Positions 1 to 5,513 of a stretch of 5,513 nucleotides of DNA are shown here, piece after piece. The stretch's first letter is position 1, and the number at the start of each line of letters is the position of its first letter. Source of the stretch: Gammaproteobacteria bacterium (GTDB taxonomy: Bacteria; Pseudomonadota; Gammaproteobacteria; Arenicellales; Arenicellaceae); the NCBI GenBank assembly GCA_003485905.1, contig DNHK01000372.1, positions 1 to 5,513 of the forward strand, read 5' to 3'. The notes below the pieces were generated by a model. That model was not told the DNA's origin and did no database searches. It worked only from the letters and a program-made list of their open reading frames with translations. The translations under genes and the position numbers were made by a program.

Positions 1-404
1 TGGTTATTCAAATTCCCCGCAGTCACAACTCCCTGACCCGTCAACGACATTATCGCGCCAAGCATTTCCTTCACTGTTGTCTTCCCGGCACTACCGGTGA
101 CTCCAACCGTCGGCACGGGGTATTTTTGACGCCAAGCCCTGCCTAATTCTAGCAACGCCTCTGAAGTATCCCTGACTCGAACCGCTGGCAAGGATCCGGT
201 ATAGGGACGATGCACCATCACTGCCGACGCATCGCCCTTAACAGCCGCCTCAACATAATCATGACCATCAAAATTTGGTCCATTCAAAGCAACAAATAAT
301 TTGGACGCACAATTCTTCCGCGAATCGGTAGTAACCCCATCCAACTGTGCATGACCAAAAACCTCAATTGCTTGGGTCGCGGCTCCAATTTCGGCTAATG
401 ACAT
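1..404 (-). CDS. murF: MurF, UDP-MurNAc-tripeptide:D-Ala-D-Ala ligase (N-terminal part; truncated by window edge)
   Basis: Cytoplasmic Mur ligase that adds D-Ala-D-Ala to UDP-MurNAc-tripeptide with ATP, the last cytoplasmic step of muropeptide synthesis. Only 134 codons are present; the frame is open to position 1 and the rest lies beyond the window. What is visible: a substrate-binding N-terminal domain containing TTDSR (residues 25-29) and LFVALNGPNFDGHDY (36-50), both typical of MurF; the ATP-binding P-loop TGSAGKTT (103-110) followed by VKEML; and AGNLNN (129-134), a MurF hallmark just after the P-loop. Two in-frame ATG codons occur at 407 and 404. I chose 404 because GGAGG at 416-412 lies 7 nt upstream of it, against only 4 nt for 407. 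The start overlaps the murE stop by 1 nt (TGATG), or 4 nt if 407 is used, which suggests coupled translation. Identity is secure; the exact start is a one-codon uncertainty. Confidence 0.95.
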   Translation of the reverse strand, partial: MSLAEIGAATQAIEVFGHAQLDGVTTDSRKNCASKLFVALNGPNFDGHDYVEAAVKGDASAVMVHRPYTGSLPAVRVRDTSEALLELGRAWRQKYPVPTVGVTGSAGKTTVKEMLGAIMSLTGQGVVTAGNLNN

Positions 405-1843
405 CATGCCGCCTCCAACATTTCACGTACAAACTGACGATCACTAAACTCAAGCTGAGAATCTTTAAGAATTTGCTGAGTCTCGTGGCCTTTCCCCGCA
501 ACTAACACCCAATCGCGATCAGAGGCCTCAGTGATGGCATACGCAATTGCATCGGCTCGATCGAGCCGAACCTTAGGAGTCAATTTCATACCAGAACGGA
601 TATCCCTCACAATCGACTCAGGCGATTCAGAACGTGGATTATCGTTGGTAAGCAAAACTTCATCAGCGAGTTTTTCAGCGATAGCGCCCATAATTGGTCG
701 CTTTTCAACATCACGATCGCCACCACAGCCAAATACGCACCAAAGCAAGCCCTCGCAATGATCTCGCAAAGAAACTAGAGCACGCTCTAAAGCGTCAGGC
801 GTATGGGCATAGTCAACCACCACTCTTGGTGCGCCCGCATTTGCAAACAGCTCCATTCGGCCAGGTACTGATGTTAGGCTTGCTATTGCATCAACTATCG
901 CGAGCTCAGAATAACCAAGCGCGGTAAGCGCTGAATATACGGCGAGAATATTTGGCACGTTAATAGCGCCAACCAACCTCGTTGCTACTTTTATATACTT
1001 ACCATGATCAACAATGGTAAATGACAGCCCATCTATCCCTTGTTTAACATCACTAGCTGAAATATCGGCAGTTTCACCGTACGTATTGCTATTTTTAACA
1101 GATGCCTTGTTAGCAAGCTGCAATCCGAAAGCATCATCCACATTTAGCACTGACCAATTTGGCGTAAAATCACAAAATAATCGTGACTTTGCTTCTGCGT
1201 AACGTGCCATTGTTTGATGATAATCAAGATGATCATGCGTCAAGTTTGTGAGTATTGCCCCCTCAAACTTTGTTCCGATGACCCGACCTTGATCTAAAGC
1301 ATGGGAAGAAACTTCTAAGCAAACAATCTTAACCGCACTATCACGCCATTCAGCCAGTTGTTTTTGAAGGCTAATTGAGTCCGGCGTGGTGTATCCGGTC
1401 GAGCGAATCACATCGCCTTGCACAGCGCCCAATGTACCCAGATACGCGGCAGAGTATTTGAGCCTAGTTAGCGCCTGAGTTAACAGCATCGCTACCGTAG
1501 TTTTACCATTTGTTCCAGTTACACCGATTACCTTAAGCGCCGTAGATGGTTCACCATAAAAACGATTAGCGATCTCACCAATATATTTGTATAGGTCAGG
1601 TACTGGATAACACGGCACACCGAAATCTTTTAACAAATACCCTGTCGGGTCATAAACCACCGCCACAGCACCAGCTTTAATAGCCGAAGATATATATTTC
1701 CTTCCATCAACCTGCCTTCCCGGAACTGCCAAAAACAACATTCCATGGCCAATGTTTCGGCTATCCTGCGCTAATCCGCTCACCTCACCCTCAACCTTCT
1801 GGCGTACGATGCCTTGCAGAAGAGAAGCTAATCTAAAGTTCAT
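404..1843 (-). CDS. murE: MurE, UDP-MurNAc-L-Ala-D-Glu:meso-diaminopimelate ligase
   Basis: Cytoplasmic ATP-dependent ligase that adds the third stem-peptide residue. The 479-aa length is close to the E. coli enzyme (about 495). Domains in order: an N-terminal UDP-binding domain (about 1-100) with DSR (27-29) and LFLAVPG (36-42); a central ATPase domain with P-loop GTNGKTT (110-116), TTPDS (152-156), EVSSHALDQGR (177-187), LTNLTHDHLDYH (198-209), and YAEAKSRLF (215-223), whose K219 is the expected carbamylated lysine; and a C-terminal domain with DYAHTPD (344-350), FGCGGDRD (371-378) and GKGHE (450-454). DNPR at 401-404 is the family signature for meso-DAP rather than lysine, so the peptidoglycan should be DAP-type. 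The ATG at 1843 lies inside the 3' end of ftsI (11-nt overlap); purine-rich GGGGTAGG at 1856-1849 can serve as the ribosome binding site. It shares its stop with the murF start. No damage or missing key residue is seen. Confidence 0.98.
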   Translation of the reverse strand: MNFRLASLLQGIVRQKVEGEVSGLAQDSRNIGHGMLFLAVPGRQVDGRKYISSAIKAGAVAVVYDPTGYLLKDFGVPCYPVPDLYKYIGEIANRFYGEPSTALKVIGVTGTNGKTTVAMLLTQALTRLKYSAAYLGTLGAVQGDVIRSTGYTTPDSISLQKQLAEWRDSAVKIVCLEVSSHALDQGRVIGTKFEGAILTNLTHDHLDYHQTMARYAEAKSRLFCDFTPNWSVLNVDDAFGLQLANKASVKNSNTYGETADISASDVKQGIDGLSFTIVDHGKYIKVATRLVGAINVPNILAVYSALTALGYSELAIVDAIASLTSVPGRMELFANAGAPRVVVDYAHTPDALERALVSLRDHCEGLLWCVFGCGGDRDVEKRPIMGAIAEKLADEVLLTNDNPRSESPESIVRDIRSGMKLTPKVRLDRADAIAYAITEASDRDWVLVAGKGHETQQILKDSQLEFSDRQFVREMLEAA

Positions 1844-3563
1844 GCAAGCCTACCCCATCCGACAGTTCCGTCTCGTCCACAGCTACCCACAACTGCTCTT
1901 CGACAGTTGGCCTTATATTCCGTAGGCGCAAGGCCCCCTTCATTACCGCTGAAAACACCGGCGCCGCGACAGCACCACCAAAATACTCCTCACCTCTCGG
2001 ATCGTGCACCACAACAACCAGGACAATATCGGGATCATCGGCAGGCGCAAAACCAGCAAATACTGACGTGTAGCTATCGGTTGCATAACCCCCACCCACT
2101 AGACGTTCGACGGTACCTGTCTTACCCGCTACACGATAATTATTCACTCTAGCTAACGATGCTGTACCAATGTCACTCGTGACGCTCTCAAGCATCGGTA
2201 CTAGTTCATCTATAACACTAGATTTAAATACCGGAGTTCCAGTTGCATTAGTCCTAGGCAAAATGGTTGGGCTAAGCATCAATCCTCGGTTTGCAAAGGC
2301 CGTGTACGCTTGAGCCAATTGTAAAGTGGTTGTCGTAAAGCCATGCCCGTAAGCTAAGGTCGCGTGCTCTACCTCTCTCCACACTTCCCGATTGGTAGGC
2401 GTATTACCACTCTGTTCGCCTGGCAGCCTGACCCCGGTTACACTCCCAAAACCTAGTCGCGTTATAGGCTCGATCAAAGATCCAAGCTCTGACAAAAACG
2501 CTATTTTTACCGCCCCAACATTGCTCGATTTTACGATCACTCCTTCTGCTTTTAGCAACCCATAATTACCGGTATCACTTATGGCTTTGCTGCCCACGTA
2601 CATTGGCGAGGTATCAAACTCAGTATTAACATCTATCAATCCTTGCTGCAGCGCCATCGCCACCGTAATTGGTTTAATGGTTGACCCAGGCTCAAAGGCA
2701 TCCGTAATCGCACGATTTTTTACCCTATGGTTCACCCGCTCAGAGCCATCATTAGGATTAAAATCAGGTGCGCTCACCATCGCTAAAATTTCACCTGTCT
2801 TTGCATCAAGGGCCACTAAACTTGCACTTTCAGCCTTATGATACGTATACGCTGTAAGCAAACTGCGATGCGCTAGATACTGAATTCGCATATCAAGACT
2901 AATGCGTAATTCCTTACCCGGTCGGGGAGGACTCAGTTGTTCGACATAATCCACAATATGCCCGACACGGTCTTGCATTACTCTAGTTCTACCCGGAGAG
3001 CCAGTAAGTTGTTTGTCAAAAGTGAGTTCAAGGCCTTCCTGACCCTTCTCGTCTATGTCGGTAAAACCAACCACCTGCGCAGCAACTGCAGCGGTTGGGT
3101 AATACCTTCTATATTCGCGCTCAAGATGTATCCCTGGAACCTCCAGTTTTACCACCTCCTGTGCATCACCAGGGGATAAGTGGCGCTTTAAATATAAAAA
3201 TTGACGACCGCTGGCATCACGCAGCTTTTTACTTAGCTCCTCGACCTCCATTCCTAATGCCCTTGACAAAAACCCCCATGAATGGCCCTCATCCAAAACA
3301 GTTTGTGGATGTGCCCAAACAGAATCTACCGGGGTACTAATTGCAAGCGGTGTGCCGTTTCTGTCAACGATCATTGCTCGAGGGACCGATTGTTCACGTA
3401 TGCGGATATGGCGAGCCTCGCCTTCCGAAACCAAATAGTCGGGCTCGATGATTTGCAAGTAGGCCGCCCTGGCCAACATCGCCGTAAACATTCCTGCAAA
3501 CAACACCAATACAACAAAGTATCGAAGCTTGGAGGATGCTGGGTTTTTTACCGATTTACTCAT
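1833..3563 (-). CDS. ftsI: FtsI (PBP3), septal peptidoglycan D,D-transpeptidase
   Basis: Class B penicillin-binding protein that cross-links septal peptidoglycan; inner membrane with its catalytic domain in the periplasm, working with FtsW and FtsQLB. From ATG 3563 it has 576 aa (E. coli 588). Order: a short basic cytoplasmic tail; one membrane segment (about 14-36); the dimerisation/pedestal motif PRAMIVDRNGTPLA (61-74); and the transpeptidase domain with SxxK as STIK (S294 nucleophile, K297), SSN (346-348) and KTG (481-483). All three catalytic motifs are intact. An upstream GTG at 3605 would add 14 residues, but it lies well inside ftsL and the extension gives an unusual tail. ATG 3563 gives MSKSVKNP, a family-like length, and AAAGGT 10 nt upstream, so I used it. 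It overlaps ftsL by 8 nt and murE by 11 nt. The symbol ftsI is preferred over other class B PBPs because of its place between ftsL and murE. Confidence 0.97.
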   Translation of the reverse strand: MSKSVKNPASSKLRYFVVLVLFAGMFTAMLARAAYLQIIEPDYLVSEGEARHIRIREQSVPRAMIVDRNGTPLAISTPVDSVWAHPQTVLDEGHSWGFLSRALGMEVEELSKKLRDASGRQFLYLKRHLSPGDAQEVVKLEVPGIHLEREYRRYYPTAAVAAQVVGFTDIDEKGQEGLELTFDKQLTGSPGRTRVMQDRVGHIVDYVEQLSPPRPGKELRISLDMRIQYLAHRSLLTAYTYHKAESASLVALDAKTGEILAMVSAPDFNPNDGSERVNHRVKNRAITDAFEPGSTIKPITVAMALQQGLIDVNTEFDTSPMYVGSKAISDTGNYGLLKAEGVIVKSSNVGAVKIAFLSELGSLIEPITRLGFGSVTGVRLPGEQSGNTPTNREVWREVEHATLAYGHGFTTTTLQLAQAYTAFANRGLMLSPTILPRTNATGTPVFKSSVIDELVPMLESVTSDIGTASLARVNNYRVAGKTGTVERLVGGGYATDSYTSVFAGFAPADDPDIVLVVVVHDPRGEEYFGGAVAAPVFSAVMKGALRLRNIRPTVEEQLWVAVDETELSDGVGLHEL

Positions 3564-3828
3564 TAACCAGATTACCTTTAACAAAATAGACCTTTTCCGG
3601 CTCACGCATATCCAACCTTCGTCGTGACTCTGATTCGATATGACCGGGCGATGTCCATAAACTCTCTTCTATCAGCAATCGACCCCACTCTACATTGAGA
3701 CGGTCCCTCTCTGCAGCCTGTGCAACAACTGCCACATACCCCAATCGATGTTCATGCCGTACATAGATTAGTGCCGCCGCCGTGATCAGCAAACAAGAAA
3801 CCAAAAACGGCAAGAGAAATTTAGGCAT
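3556..3828 (-). CDS. ftsL: FtsL, cell division protein
   Basis: Small bitopic inner-membrane protein of the FtsQLB complex, which activates FtsWI during septation. It has 90 aa, somewhat shorter than E. coli FtsL (121 aa), mainly because the cytoplasmic tail is only about 3 residues. A strongly hydrophobic membrane segment (about 4-22, LLPFLVSCLLITAAALIYV) is followed by RHEHR and a periplasmic helix likely to form a coiled coil (about 30-60), including LNVEWGRLLIEES, the equivalent of the conserved LDIEW-type motif of gammaproteobacterial FtsL. The C-terminal part ends in EPEKVYFV. The sequence is poorly conserved in this family, so the call rests on topology, this motif, and position between rsmH and ftsI. 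ATG 3828 overlaps the rsmH stop by 8 nt and has GAGGTG at 3838-3833, 4 nt upstream, as ribosome binding site. Its stop overlaps ftsI by 8 nt. Confidence 0.94.
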   Translation of the reverse strand: MPKFLLPFLVSCLLITAAALIYVRHEHRLGYVAVVAQAAERDRLNVEWGRLLIEESLWTSPGHIESESRRRLDMREPEKVYFVKGNLVNE

Positions 3829-4786
3829 AAGCCACCTCAGATCGCTCCGCTACTCGCATTACCGCGCTACGCGCACGCGGGTTGATCCGTAGCTCTTCTG
3901 ATCCAGCTCGAATTGGTTTCCCTACTAACCTGAGAGTTCCGCCAAACTGATTAGCCGGTAGGGGAATATTTTTTGGCGCTTGCGAACCACGAGCATGATC
4001 TCGCATAAAACGCTTCACTATACGGTCCTCTAAAGAATGAAAGCTGATAACCACCAAACGACCTGCTGTCTTTAAAATCCTTAAAATTTTTGGCAAAACA
4101 TCTAATAGTTGCTGTAATTCGTCGTTCAAAAATATTCTTAGTGCCTGAAAGCTTCGAGTTGCCGGGTGTTTGTGTTTATCGGGACGAACAACCGCATTTT
4201 TAATAATGTCGGCTAGTTGTTTTGTGGTTTCTATTGCTTGCTCACTTCTAAACTCCACGATCGCTCTCGCAATTCGTCGTGATTGCCTCTCTTCCCCGTA
4301 ACGCCAAAGAACATCTGCGATCTCTTCTACCTCAGCATAGGCAAGCCATTTAGCAGCTGTCTGCCCGCTCGAGTTATCCATCCGCATATCCAATGGCCCG
4401 TCAGTGCGAAAACTAAAACCACGTTCAGCTTGGTCCAATTGAGGTGATGACACTCCGAGATCAAGCAAAACACCATCTACAGATCCATCTAGCAGCCCAT
4501 ATGATTCCAGTATTTTGTCTATGTCCGAGAATGCCGAGTGCACCAACGTCACTCTTGGGTCTTTTCCAATTGCTTTCTGAGCAAAAGCAATTGCTTGGGG
4601 ATCACGATCCAAACAGATTAAACGACCAGAACCACCAAGAGCAGATAAGATCAATTTTGAATGACCCGCCCGACCAAGCGTGCAATCTATGAATACGCCA
4701 CCCTGGTCCACCTGCAAAGCAGCAACAGCCTCCGAGGCCAGGACCGGCAAATGCGAGGCTCCTAGTTTTAGAGGGGAATTGACCAT
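3821..4786 (-). CDS. rsmH: RsmH (MraW), 16S rRNA m4C1402 methyltransferase
   Basis: Cytoplasmic SAM-dependent enzyme that N4-methylates C1402 of 16S rRNA in the ribosomal P site. The 321-aa length is close to E. coli RsmH (313). Visible motifs: SHLPVLASEAV (11-21), the family N-terminal HxPVLxxEA; SAM-binding FIDCTLGRAGHS (32-43); DRDPQA (60-65); LLDLGVSSPQLD (107-118), which resembles the catalytic/SAM motif; ERGFSF (121-126) and GPLDMRMD (130-137); YGEERQSRRIARAIV (163-177); KHPATRSFQALRI (206-218); and SFHSLEDRIVK (248-258) near the end. The protein has about 5 more N-terminal residues than E. coli. ATG 4786 is 4 nt after the mraZ stop, and the upstream bases are pyrimidine-rich with no Shine-Dalgarno match, so initiation probably depends on ribosomes finishing mraZ. 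The role in division is indirect: the gene is conserved in dcw clusters although it modifies ribosomes. Confidence 0.98.
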   Translation of the reverse strand: MVNSPLKLGASHLPVLASEAVAALQVDQGGVFIDCTLGRAGHSKLILSALGGSGRLICLDRDPQAIAFAQKAIGKDPRVTLVHSAFSDIDKILESYGLLDGSVDGVLLDLGVSSPQLDQAERGFSFRTDGPLDMRMDNSSGQTAAKWLAYAEVEEIADVLWRYGEERQSRRIARAIVEFRSEQAIETTKQLADIIKNAVVRPDKHKHPATRSFQALRIFLNDELQQLLDVLPKILRILKTAGRLVVISFHSLEDRIVKRFMRDHARGSQAPKNIPLPANQFGGTLRLVGKPIRAGSEELRINPRARSAVMRVAERSEVAYA

Positions 4787-4790
4787 GCGT

Positions 4791-5246
4791 TTATAAGGAG
4801 AGCGTACTTATTTCAGCTGAGGCAGGCATATCCTCAAAATCATCTTCCATCCAGACATCTCGACTTGAGGACCATGCCTCGTCGCTCCATATCTCAAATT
4901 TGTTCCCTTGCCCAATAACAACAATCTTCTTACCCAAACCAGCAAATTCACGCAACGGCGCGGACAACAGAACCCGACCGGTACCATCGAGATCAACATC
5001 AGTAGCGTGCCCAATGAGCATTCGCTTCAAGCGCTGAGAGCGCGGATCAAAGCTCGGTAGCTGCACAACCTTTCGCTCAACTACGTCCCACTCAGGTAGT
5101 GGGTACAGCCATAAACAGCGCTCTTGCGGGCTTACAGTTACAATCACACTGCCCCCCGAAGACCGCTGCAATAAATCCCGATAACGATTAGGCATAACAA
5201 ATCGCCCTTTCGCATCCAGATTCATACTATTTACGCCACGAAACAC
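4791..5246 (-). CDS. mraZ: MraZ, transcriptional regulator of the dcw cluster
   Basis: DNA-binding protein with two SpoVT/AbrB-like halves that forms ring oligomers and represses its own operon in studied bacteria. From GTG 5246 it has 151 aa (E. coli 152) and begins MFRGVNSMNLDAKGR, aligning directly with the E. coli start. Both family DxxxR motifs are present, DAKGR (11-15) and DGTGR (87-91), each followed by a hydrophobic stretch; LYPLPEWDVVERK (47-59), RLKRMLIGHA (72-81) and GQGNKFEIW (112-120) are also characteristic. The start is uncertain: TTG at 5258 would add four residues (MCEK) and is the one with a well-spaced ribosome binding site (AAAAGG, 5270-5265, 6 nt). GTG 5246 fits the family but lacks one. 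In either case the start is not ATG. It is followed 4 nt later by rsmH and preceded by an array of likely MraZ boxes, so autorepression is expected. Confidence 0.97.
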   Translation of the reverse strand: MFRGVNSMNLDAKGRFVMPNRYRDLLQRSSGGSVIVTVSPQERCLWLYPLPEWDVVERKVVQLPSFDPRSQRLKRMLIGHATDVDLDGTGRVLLSAPLREFAGLGKKIVVIGQGNKFEIWSDEAWSSSRDVWMEDDFEDMPASAEISTLSL

Positions 5247-5310
5247 TTTTTCACACAATTAGTGCCTTTTAGACACTTTTCACCACTATTTGACACTAAA
5301 TGACACTATA
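5241..5310 (-). promoter_or_regulatory. MraZ operator: seven tandem 10-bp repeats (MraZ boxes)
   Basis: Read on the minus strand, seven consecutive decamers share the pattern WWWAGTGTCA. Six of seven have GTG at positions 5-7 of the unit, with cores at 5306, 5296, 5286, 5276, 5256 and 5246 (each the first base, reading downward). The unit at 5270-5261 instead carries AAAAGG, the ribosome binding site. MraZ is known to bind direct repeats with a 10-bp period: TGGG-type cores in E. coli and AAAGTG[T/G] plus 3 nt in Mycoplasma. These units are closer to the second form. The array overlaps the -10 box at its upstream end and the mraZ start at its downstream end, so bound MraZ should block transcription initiation. 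Binding itself is inferred. Confidence 0.82.
5265..5270 (-). promoter_or_regulatory. Ribosome binding site of mraZ
   Basis: AAAAGG on the minus strand matches the AAGG part of the anti-Shine-Dalgarno complement. It lies 6 nt before TTG 5258 and 18 nt before GTG 5246, so it favours the TTG start, whereas family alignment favours the GTG. It sits in the one decamer of the MraZ-box array where the GTG core is lost. Confidence 0.55.
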
Positions 5311-5332
5311 GTGGCCTACAAAGTCAAGTCAA
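5305..5332 (-). promoter_or_regulatory. Sigma70 promoter of the mraZ operon
   Basis: Minus strand: -35 TTGACT (5332-5327), 16-bp spacer, -10 TATAGT (5310-5305). Each box is one mismatch from consensus. Transcription would start near 5298, inside the MraZ-box array, giving a leader of about 40 to 50 nt. A second TTGACT (5327-5322) overlaps in tandem but is only 11 bp from the -10, so it is unlikely to be the -35. Confidence 0.7.
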
Positions 5333-5346
5333 GCGAATATTTGCTT
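5331..5346. repeat. 16-bp near-palindrome touching the -35 box
   Basis: AAGCGAATATTTGCTT on the plus strand is an inverted repeat with a single mismatched pair (AAGC-N-AATATT-N-GCTT). It shares two bases with the -35 hexamer at 5332-5327. It has the size and symmetry of a dimeric regulator site, but AT-rich DNA also yields such palindromes by chance. I do not recognise a regulator for it. Confidence 0.4.
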
Positions 5347-5440
5347 TTACATCAAAGACTTAAGTGGATTTCGCGCTGTTTATTAACAAGTTACATTAAG
5401 TTTATTTCTCAACAAACTGAATGTTAAAAGCAATATCTGT

Positions 5441-5467
5441 CTAGGGCTTTCAGCTGCTAACTAGGGC
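5441..5467. repeat. Short direct repeat CTAGGGC, two copies 20 bp apart
   Basis: CTAGGGC occurs at 5441-5447 and 5461-5467, exactly 20 bp (about two helical turns) apart, in the AT-rich spacer between rnpB and the mraZ promoter. The spacer from about 5347 to 5482 holds no convincing open reading frame and nothing else I recognise. Function unknown; chance is possible. Confidence 0.3.
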
Positions 5468-5482
5468 ACGCTAAATCGAATT

Positions 5483-5509
5483 AAAAAAATGAGCCAGCCT
5501 ATAAGCCGG
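5483..5509 (-). terminator. Possible intrinsic terminator at the rnpB 3' end
   Basis: On the minus strand, CCGGCT (5509-5504) can pair with GGCTGG (5499-5494), including two G-U pairs, around a TATA loop. After CTCA comes a run of seven T (5489-5483). The stem is short, not directly adjacent to the T run, and uses bases of mature RNase P RNA. The terminator may instead rely on the long-range P1 helix, whose other strand is outside the window. Confidence 0.35.
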
Positions 5510-5513
5510 GTTC
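5491..5513 (-). ncRNA. rnpB: RNase P RNA, 3' end only
   Basis: The minus strand enters the window with GAACCCGGCTTATAGGC, matching the conserved 3' end of bacterial class A RNase P RNA (E. coli has GAACCCGGCTTATCGG near its end). The next bases, GGCTGGCTC, would be the 3' strand of helix P1. They predict that the RNA begins, outside the window, with something close to GAGCCAGCC. The T run at 5489-5483 follows at once. rnpB directly upstream of mraZ and on the same strand is also the Pseudomonas arrangement. Only about 23 of the roughly 350-400 nt are present, so the call rests on this short conserved segment plus context. Confidence 0.8.

Noticed and set aside
531..3566. Plus-strand open frames opposite murE and ftsI (for example 2581-2841 and 3282-3566)
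   Set aside because: They are antisense to strongly conserved genes, encode compositionally odd peptides with no recognisable motif, and lack ribosome binding sites.
3564..3605. Longer ftsI start at GTG 3605 (14 extra residues)
   Set aside because: It lies well within ftsL. ATG 3563 gives family-like length, an 8-nt overlap like the other junctions, and an AAAGGT upstream.
4749..4764. Internal AGGAG in rsmH as the ribosome binding site for a shorter TTG-started protein
   Set aside because: It would remove the conserved histidine and upstream residues of the N-terminal HxPVL motif.
4808..5014. Minus-strand 68-aa frame inside mraZ
   Set aside because: It is an out-of-frame reading of mraZ, which is clearly coding in its own frame.
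5241..5310. The tandem repeat as a CRISPR array or transposon end
   Set aside because: Units are only 10 bp with no spacers and no adjacent cas or transposase genes; position and core fit MraZ boxes.
5384..5412. A second promoter from TTGAGA (5412-5407) in the spacer
   Set aside because: With a 17-bp spacer the -10 would be TTGTTA, a poor match; no better box at 16 or 18 bp.
1..5513. An undescribed defence, mobile or biosynthetic system
   Set aside because: All coding space is filled by standard dcw genes with intact motifs, and no foreign gene, insertion sequence or pseudogene was seen.

Overview
The window carries the start of a dcw (division and cell wall) cluster, read entirely on the minus strand. 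It most likely comes from a gammaproteobacterium of moderate G+C content. The reasons are the order rnpB, mraZ, rsmH, ftsL, ftsI, murE, murF, the Pseudomonas-type placement of the RNase P RNA gene next to mraZ, protein motifs close to those of E. coli and Pseudomonas, and a MurE with the DNPR signature of meso-diaminopimelate ligases (Gram-negative peptidoglycan). I cannot name the genus from sequence alone.

Layout in transcription order (right to left). At 5491-5513 is the 3' end of RNase P RNA, followed by a T run. From 5247 to about 5482 is the intergenic control region. It holds a good sigma70 promoter (TTGACT, 16 bp, TATAGT), a 16-bp near-palindrome touching the -35 box, and a seven-unit, 10-bp-period repeat whose GTG cores match MraZ operator boxes. 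The repeat runs from the -10 box through the mraZ ribosome binding site into its start codon. Then come mraZ (4791-5246, start uncertain between GTG 5246 and TTG 5258), rsmH (3821-4786), ftsL (3556-3828), ftsI (1833-3563), murE (404-1843) and the first 134 codons of murF (1-404), which runs off the left edge.

The genes form one compact operon. mraZ and rsmH are 4 nt apart, and every later junction overlaps (8, 8, 11 and 1 or 4 nt), so translational coupling is likely. MraZ probably represses the operon by binding the repeat array. RsmH methylates 16S rRNA. FtsL and FtsI are inner-membrane divisome proteins; FtsI is the septal transpeptidase. MurE and MurF add the third amino acid and the D-Ala-D-Ala dipeptide to the UDP-MurNAc precursor in the cytoplasm.

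I see no undescribed multi-gene system here. The most interesting part is the mraZ control region, where operator, promoter, ribosome binding site and start codon are interleaved on one 10-bp lattice. No stretch longer than 300 bases lacks a gene.
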